From positions 1-10,508 of the forward strand of contig JAGBFZ010000271.1 in the NCBI GenBank assembly GCA_018110855.1: a DNA stretch of 10,508 nucleotides. Reading direction: 5' to 3'. Below the pieces are notes generated by a model. It had not been told where the DNA came from, made no database searches, and worked only from the letters and a program-made list of their open reading frames with translations. This document shows positions 6,700 to 10,508 of this stretch, piece after piece; position 1 is the stretch's first letter, and each line of letters starts with the position of its first letter. This DNA comes from Oscillospiraceae bacterium. Lineage in GTDB: Bacteria; Bacillota; Clostridia; Oscillospirales; Ruminococcaceae. Position numbers and translations under genes: made by a program.

Positions 6700-7618
6700 A
6701 ACAGTGATATATTCGATTCAGTCACCCTACAGAGAGCCGCTTGAAATAACAGGCTTCCGCTTCGGAAAGGGAGAAAAAGCACTTTGCGTGGTTGGTGCAA
6801 TGAGAGGAAACGAGGTACAGCAGATGTATGTCTGCGCAAGGCTTGTAAACCGTCTCAAGGAGCTTGAGCGTGACGGCTGCATCGCAGCAGGAAAGGAAAT
6901 AATGATAATCCCCTGCGTGAATTATTACTCCATGAACATAGGCAAGCGCTTCTGGACAATGGATAATACGGATATCAACCGAATGTTCCCGGGCTATGAC
7001 CTTGGCGAGACCACTCAGCGTATAGCAGACGGACTGTTCAAGGGAATACAGGGCTATGCATACGGAGTGCAGCTTGCAAGCTTTTATCAGCAGGGAGATT
7101 TTCTTCCCCATGTAAAGCTCATGGAAACGGGCTTCACAGACCATGCGGATATGCTTGATTTCGGGCTTCCCTATGCATTTGTCCGAGAACCCCGCCCCTA
7201 TGATACCACGACTCTCAATTATAACTGGCAGGTGTGGGGAACGAAGGCATTTTCACTCTATACAAACGCCACGGACGATTTTGATGAAAGCTCCGCAAAG
7301 GCAGCAGTGGACGCAATACTCCGATTCTGCGTAAAAAAGGGACTGATCCGCACAAAGCTCCCCGGGGGATATGTAACCGAAATAATCGAAGAGGAGCGGC
7401 TTGTTCAGATACATTCCCATTGTGCGGGAATATGCCGCAGCAGGGTGCGCACAGGCGACGAGGTACGCAGCGGAGATCTGCTCTGCGAGATAATAGACCC
7501 CCTTGAGGGAGATGTGATCTCGAAAATATATTCACCCATAAACGGCATAATATTTTTCAGATACAACCGCCCCCTTGAATTTGAAAAAAGCGTGCTGTAC
7601 AAGATGATAAAGATATGA
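6692..7618 (+). CDS. AstE/AspA-like protein with lost zinc site, probable pseudoenzyme
   Basis: This 308-residue protein is a diverged paralogue of the preceding gene product. The shared scaffold includes KALCVV, VCARLVNRL, DINRMFPG (94-101) and the C-terminal beta domain (CAGICRSRVRTGDEV, SPINGIIFF). The active site is degraded. The first zinc histidine is Arg38 (MRGNE; Glu41 is kept), the IDIHS segment is VQLAS so the second zinc histidine is Ala129, and the catalytic glutamate is Tyr190 (SLYTN). It is therefore unlikely to be a zinc hydrolase of the usual kind. It might partner the active paralogue, bind the substrate, or use altered chemistry with Arg38/Tyr190. The frame is intact and full length, so this is not a decaying gene. 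The start overlaps the previous gene by 8 nt, with AGGAGGAGA (6678-6686) upstream. Confidence 0.85.
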   Translation: MRKTVIYSIQSPYREPLEITGFRFGKGEKALCVVGAMRGNEVQQMYVCARLVNRLKELERDGCIAAGKEIMIIPCVNYYSMNIGKRFWTMDNTDINRMFPGYDLGETTQRIADGLFKGIQGYAYGVQLASFYQQGDFLPHVKLMETGFTDHADMLDFGLPYAFVREPRPYDTTTLNYNWQVWGTKAFSLYTNATDDFDESSAKAAVDAILRFCVKKGLIRTKLPGGYVTEIIEEERLVQIHSHCAGICRSRVRTGDEVRSGDLLCEIIDPLEGDVISKIYSPINGIIFFRYNRPLEFEKSVLYKMIKI

Positions 7619-8871
7619 GTATTGTTAATAAGAAAATAAGTGTTCCGCCCATCGGGAACAGGATACTGAAATCCGCAGCGGGGGTGCTGATATGCAGCAT
7701 AATATACTTTCTGAGGGGCGAAAGGGGAATACCATTTTATTCAATGCTTGCGGTGCTGTGGTGCATACAGCCCTATTCTGAGGGAACGATAAAAATGGCA
7801 CTGCAGCGGACGGTGGGAACCTTTATCGGAGCAATATTCGGGCTTATAACAATAGTGCTTGAGATATATGCATTTCCCATTTATAATACCTTTTGGGGTT
7901 ATGCAGTCACCTCCCTGATGATAATCCCCGTGATCTATACAACAGTGCTGCTTGACAAAAAGAATGCAAGCTATTTTTCCTGCGTGGTATTCCTGTCCAT
8001 CACCGTTATCCATATGACAGACAGCAACCCTTTCCTGTTTGTGCTTAACAGGGCTCTTGATACATTTATAGGAATAGCTGCAGGAATTGCCGTAAATTCC
8101 GCAAGGCTTCCCCGCAGAAGAGTCCGTGATGTGCTGTTTACCGCAGAGCTTGACGATATGCTCTCACCCGTAAATGAAAGGCTCACCCCCTATTCAAAGG
8201 TTGAGATAAACAGGATGTTGTCAGATGGTGCAAATTTCACCATAGCCACCATGCGGACGCCCGCAGCCATAATGGAGATATTGTCCGATGTGAGAATGAA
8301 GCTCCCCGTTATCGTAATGAACGGCGCAGCGCTCTATGATATGAATGAGAACAGCTATCTGCGGGCATATGTAATATCCTCCGAGACCTGTGCAGAGGTC
8401 AGACGAATAGTGAACGAACAGGGAATGAATATGTTCACAAACGCCCTCTGCGGAGATAATCTCGTGATCTATTACGATGAGCTGAAAAACGAAGCGGAGA
8501 AGTCCATATATCAGTCTTTGAAAAAATCGCCCTACCGCAGCTATGTAAACCGCCTCCCCTCAGCCGAGGACAGAACGATATATATAATGATCGTCGATAA
8601 AGCGGATAAAATAGCAGCACTTCATCTCAGGCTCAAGTATAAGGTAGGCGGACAGCTCAATATGATAACCTATCCGTCAGATGATTACAAAGGCTACAGC
8701 TATATCAAGATATACAACAAAAACGCTTCAAAGCGGCATATGATCGAATATATTTGCAGCGAATACGGTATCGGCAGTGCGGTATCGCTCCGGAGCAGTG
8801 CAGACGGCAGCATAAACAGCATCGCCCATGATCTGAAAAAAAGCTATGAGCCGCTGATATTCCGCAAGTGA
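7615..8871 (+). CDS. FUSC-type membrane exporter fused to degenerate Cof-like HAD domain
   Basis: This 418-residue protein has two parts. Residues 17-162 contain about six membrane segments with the FUSC/aromatic-acid-exporter pattern (RILKSAAGVLIC, LWCIQPYSEGTI, LQRTVGTFIGAIFG, NRALDTFIGIAAGIAVN). Residues 172-418 resemble a Cof-type HAD phosphatase: TPYSKVEINRMLSDGANFTIATMR, then LPVIVMNGAALYD, a cap region, and KNASKRHMIEYICSEYGI. The catalytic DxDGT motif is replaced by ELDDM (178-182), so the nucleophile Asp is Glu178. Thr212 and Lys373 are kept. The GDGxND motif survives only as a weak ADGSIN, and the protein stops soon after. The HAD part is probably a non-catalytic ligand-sensing or regulatory domain. 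The start codon shares ATGA with the previous stop and has a weak ribosome binding site. It is the last operon gene, probably exporting the pathway product. Confidence 0.82.
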   Translation: MSIVNKKISVPPIGNRILKSAAGVLICSIIYFLRGERGIPFYSMLAVLWCIQPYSEGTIKMALQRTVGTFIGAIFGLITIVLEIYAFPIYNTFWGYAVTSLMIIPVIYTTVLLDKKNASYFSCVVFLSITVIHMTDSNPFLFVLNRALDTFIGIAAGIAVNSARLPRRRVRDVLFTAELDDMLSPVNERLTPYSKVEINRMLSDGANFTIATMRTPAAIMEILSDVRMKLPVIVMNGAALYDMNENSYLRAYVISSETCAEVRRIVNEQGMNMFTNALCGDNLVIYYDELKNEAEKSIYQSLKKSPYRSYVNRLPSAEDRTIYIMIVDKADKIAALHLRLKYKVGGQLNMITYPSDDYKGYSYIKIYNKNASKRHMIEYICSEYGIGSAVSLRSSADGSINSIAHDLKKSYEPLIFRK

Positions 8872-8876
8872 AAAAT

Positions 8877-8912
8877 AAGGACGCAGGCTCCGAAAAACCT
8901 GCGTCCTTTAAT
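8877..8912. terminator. Bidirectional intrinsic terminator between convergent genes
   Basis: AAGGACGCAGG (8877-8887) and CCTGCGTCCTT (8898-8908) form a perfect 11-bp stem around a 10-nt loop. On the plus strand it is followed by TAATTTATTTAT and begins six bases after the operon stop codon. On the minus strand it is followed by ATTTTTCAC and lies about 50 nt after the stop of the repeat-protein gene. It can therefore end both converging transcripts. Confidence 0.88.
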
Positions 8913-8957
8913 TTATTTATCTCTTTTTATTTATCCGTTTTGTTTTGTCCTGAGGGA

Positions 8958-10508
8958 TCACAAAAGACCTGCCATACCCTGATTAACCTTTGTCATGTCG
9001 TAATTCTCGGGAACGAGCATATAAACAGTTCCGCTGGAATAATCAAGATTAAGGACCTTGTCAGTATTGCTCTTTATTGAAGGAACAGAAGAGTAGATCT
9101 GATAGTAATCGAAATCTCCAGTATCCTTGTTGACGATATCGTTTCTCTTGAGAACGTCGTACTTTTCAGGGAGAAGCATATACTTTACGGTATTATCCCT
9201 GTTGTTTTTCCATGTGTAGACCTTGTCGGTAGGAGCAATGTAGATAGAAGGATATGTGGTAGAAACATTGTAATATGCAGAGGAGGATGTACCGAGATCC
9301 TTGTTTACATATTCCTTATACAGACCCTCATCATAACCTGTGGGGAGAAGCATAAATCTTGTTGTCTGCTTGCCGTCAATGATCTTTGTCCATGACTGGA
9401 TAGTATCATAATCGAAGCGCTTCTTGGGCTGAGTGGTGTAAATTACCCAGTATTCACTGTATCCCTTGAAAGCGGATATAGCATCGTTGACCTTTGCCTC
9501 ATCGTAATTAGCGGGAGCGAGAACATAGTAGGTCTTTGTCGTTCCGTTTGAAGTTACGGAGAAATCGATGACCTTGTCATTTGCAGCCTTGAGAGTAGGA
9601 CGAGCTTCGCTTACAGAGTAATAGCCGCCGTAATTAATGCCGGAATCAGCAGAGATGATCTGATTGAGCTTGTCCTCGGAATAACCGAAGGGAAGAAGAA
9701 TGTATCTTGTTACAGCCTTGTAGTTAACAGTAGCAGTCCAGCTCTTTACAACGTCGGTGGAGAGGATCTTCTTGTTCTCGGGAGATTTGTTGTAAACCTT
9801 CCAGTACTCGATAGTGCCTGTGTAATCAGCAACAGCGGTGTTGTAGGAGGGCATATCGGGAGAAACGGGAACAATGACATATCTTGTAACAGTCTTGCCG
9901 CCAACGGTAGCGGAGAAGCTGGAGATCTTGTCGTTAGAAGCAATCTTAGAGGGCTGAGACTCGTAAACGGTATAGTATTCGTAGGTCTTGCTTTCAGCAG
10001 CCACAGCAGAATTTACCTTAGCAGGATCGTAGCCGTAAGGAACGAGCATATACTTTGTGATCAAGGTCTTGTTATCGACCCAGCTGAGAATATAATCATT
10101 GCTTGCCTGCTTCTGGGGCTGATAAGTTGAGATAGCATAATATCCTGTGTCGGTAACAGAGATAAGTATCTGCTTCTTGACCTGAGGATTGTCCTTGCGG
10201 GTGATAGTGAGATAGGTGGTGCCTGCCTTGAGTCCTGTAATACCGAGTGTGCAGTAGCCGCTCTTCCATGTACCTTCAGTTACCTTTGCCACAGAGGGAT
10301 CAGAAAGAGTGTAGTCGAGCATGCTGTCCTTATCGCTGTAAATTACAACAGAAGCAAGTGTGTCGACCTTAGTGGTAACGGATGTCTGGCTTGTGAGCAG
10401 GAGAGCGTTTCCGCCCTTGACAGTAACGGTGATGGTAGTGTAGATCTCGGGATATTTTGTCATTGAGATCTTGACGGTAGTAGTACCGGGACCCTTAGCA
10501 GTGAGCTT
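8958..10508 (-). CDS. Repeat-containing surface-type protein, N-terminus outside window
   Basis: The reverse strand is open from the window edge to the stop at 8958, giving 516 C-terminal residues. An ATG at 10463 is internal, because upstream codons continue the same Ig-like fold (AKGPGTTTVKIS). The first 120 or so residues look like bacterial Ig-like (Big) domains (AKVTEGTWKSG, LKAGTTYLTITRKDN). Seven tandem degenerate repeats of 50-61 residues follow, with the pattern [YW]xVYxxxP, then DKVxSW, then TRYMLLPxGYDxxKVN. They begin near 10145, 9980, 9809, 9626, 9455, 9278 and 9110. The chain ends right after the last repeat with GMAGLL, without an LPXTG motif, dockerin or membrane tail. The protein is probably secreted and involved in adhesion or binding, but the repeat family is not recognised. 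It converges on the operon and shares its terminator. Confidence 0.85.
   Translation of the reverse strand, partial: KLTAKGPGTTTVKISMTKYPEIYTTITVTVKGGNALLLTSQTSVTTKVDTLASVVIYSDKDSMLDYTLSDPSVAKVTEGTWKSGYCTLGITGLKAGTTYLTITRKDNPQVKKQILISVTDTGYYAISTYQPQKQASNDYILSWVDNKTLITKYMLVPYGYDPAKVNSAVAAESKTYEYYTVYESQPSKIASNDKISSFSATVGGKTVTRYVIVPVSPDMPSYNTAVADYTGTIEYWKVYNKSPENKKILSTDVVKSWTATVNYKAVTRYILLPFGYSEDKLNQIISADSGINYGGYYSVSEARPTLKAANDKVIDFSVTSNGTTKTYYVLAPANYDEAKVNDAISAFKGYSEYWVIYTTQPKKRFDYDTIQSWTKIIDGKQTTRFMLLPTGYDEGLYKEYVNKDLGTSSSAYYNVSTTYPSIYIAPTDKVYTWKNNRDNTVKYMLLPEKYDVLKRNDIVNKDTGDFDYYQIYSSVPSIKSNTDKVLNLDYSSGTVYMLVPENYDMTKVNQGMAGLL
8961..10145 (-). repeat. Seven tandem protein-coding repeats of about 57 codons
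   Basis: The repeat units start at about 10145, 9980, 9809, 9626, 9455, 9278 and 9110 (minus strand), with spacings of 55, 57, 61, 57, 59 and 56 codons; the last has 50 codons. Conserved positions are an aromatic pair at the start, a Pro about eight residues on, a central D-K/T-hydrophobic motif, the R/K-Y-hydrophobic-LP core and a Y-D-x-x-K-x-N end. Units are divergent at DNA level, so the array is old rather than freshly amplified. Confidence 0.8.

Noticed and set aside
6216..6839. Minus-strand open frame of 207 codons
   Set aside because: It is a shadow frame opposite the two AstE-like genes, made possible by their codon usage; it has no domain signature.
8868..9080. Plus-strand open frame of 70 codons after the operon
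   Set aside because: It runs through the terminator hairpin and then antisense to the repeat-protein gene, and has no ribosome binding site.
10448..10463. ATG at 10463 as the start of the repeat protein
   Set aside because: The frame stays open to the window edge, and the residues before the ATG complete an Ig-like strand pattern, so the true start is outside the window.

Overview
The window looks like chromosomal DNA of a low-to-mid GC, ruminococcus-like member of the Clostridia (Oscillospiraceae type). This rests on AT-rich spacers, strong consensus sigma-A promoters, GGAGG-type ribosome binding sites, frequent ATA and AGG/AGA codons, and the protein families present. The genus is an inference. 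No rRNA, tRNA, CRISPR array, insertion sequence or phage gene was seen.

Layout. (1) Positions 1-1359, minus strand: the N-terminal 453 residues of a membrane sensor (Cache-like sensor, HAMP, PAS); its output domain lies outside the window. (2) 1360-1684: a divergent intergenic region with one sigma-A promoter facing each way. (3) 1685-2692, plus strand: an exported protein of unknown function with an odd N-terminus and a very basic C-terminus, closed by a hairpin terminator. (4) 2741-2976: a regulatory region with a TTGACA-17-TATCAT promoter and a perfect 16-bp hairpin in the leader. (5) 2977-8871, plus strand: a tight six-gene operon. (6) 8877-8912: a hairpin terminator that serves both strands. 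(7) 8958-10508, minus strand: the C-terminal 516 residues of a surface-type protein with an Ig-like segment and seven tandem repeats of about 57 residues.

The operon is the main interest. Its first three genes are a circularly permuted ATP-grasp ligase, an alpha-E (DUF403) protein and a transglutaminase-like protein. This trio recurs in bacteria and has been predicted by comparative genomics to make or process amide-linked small molecules or peptides. Here it is extended by an AstE/AspA-type zinc amidohydrolase with its metal and catalytic residues intact, a second AstE-like protein that has lost both zinc histidines and the catalytic glutamate, and a FUSC-type membrane exporter fused to a degenerate Cof-type HAD domain. 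The genes overlap or nearly touch (overlaps of 22, 20, 8 and 4 nt, one gap of 18 nt), so they are probably translated as one unit. A reasonable hypothesis is a pathway that forms an amide-linked metabolite, trims or deacylates it, and exports it. The substrate cannot be read from the sequence.
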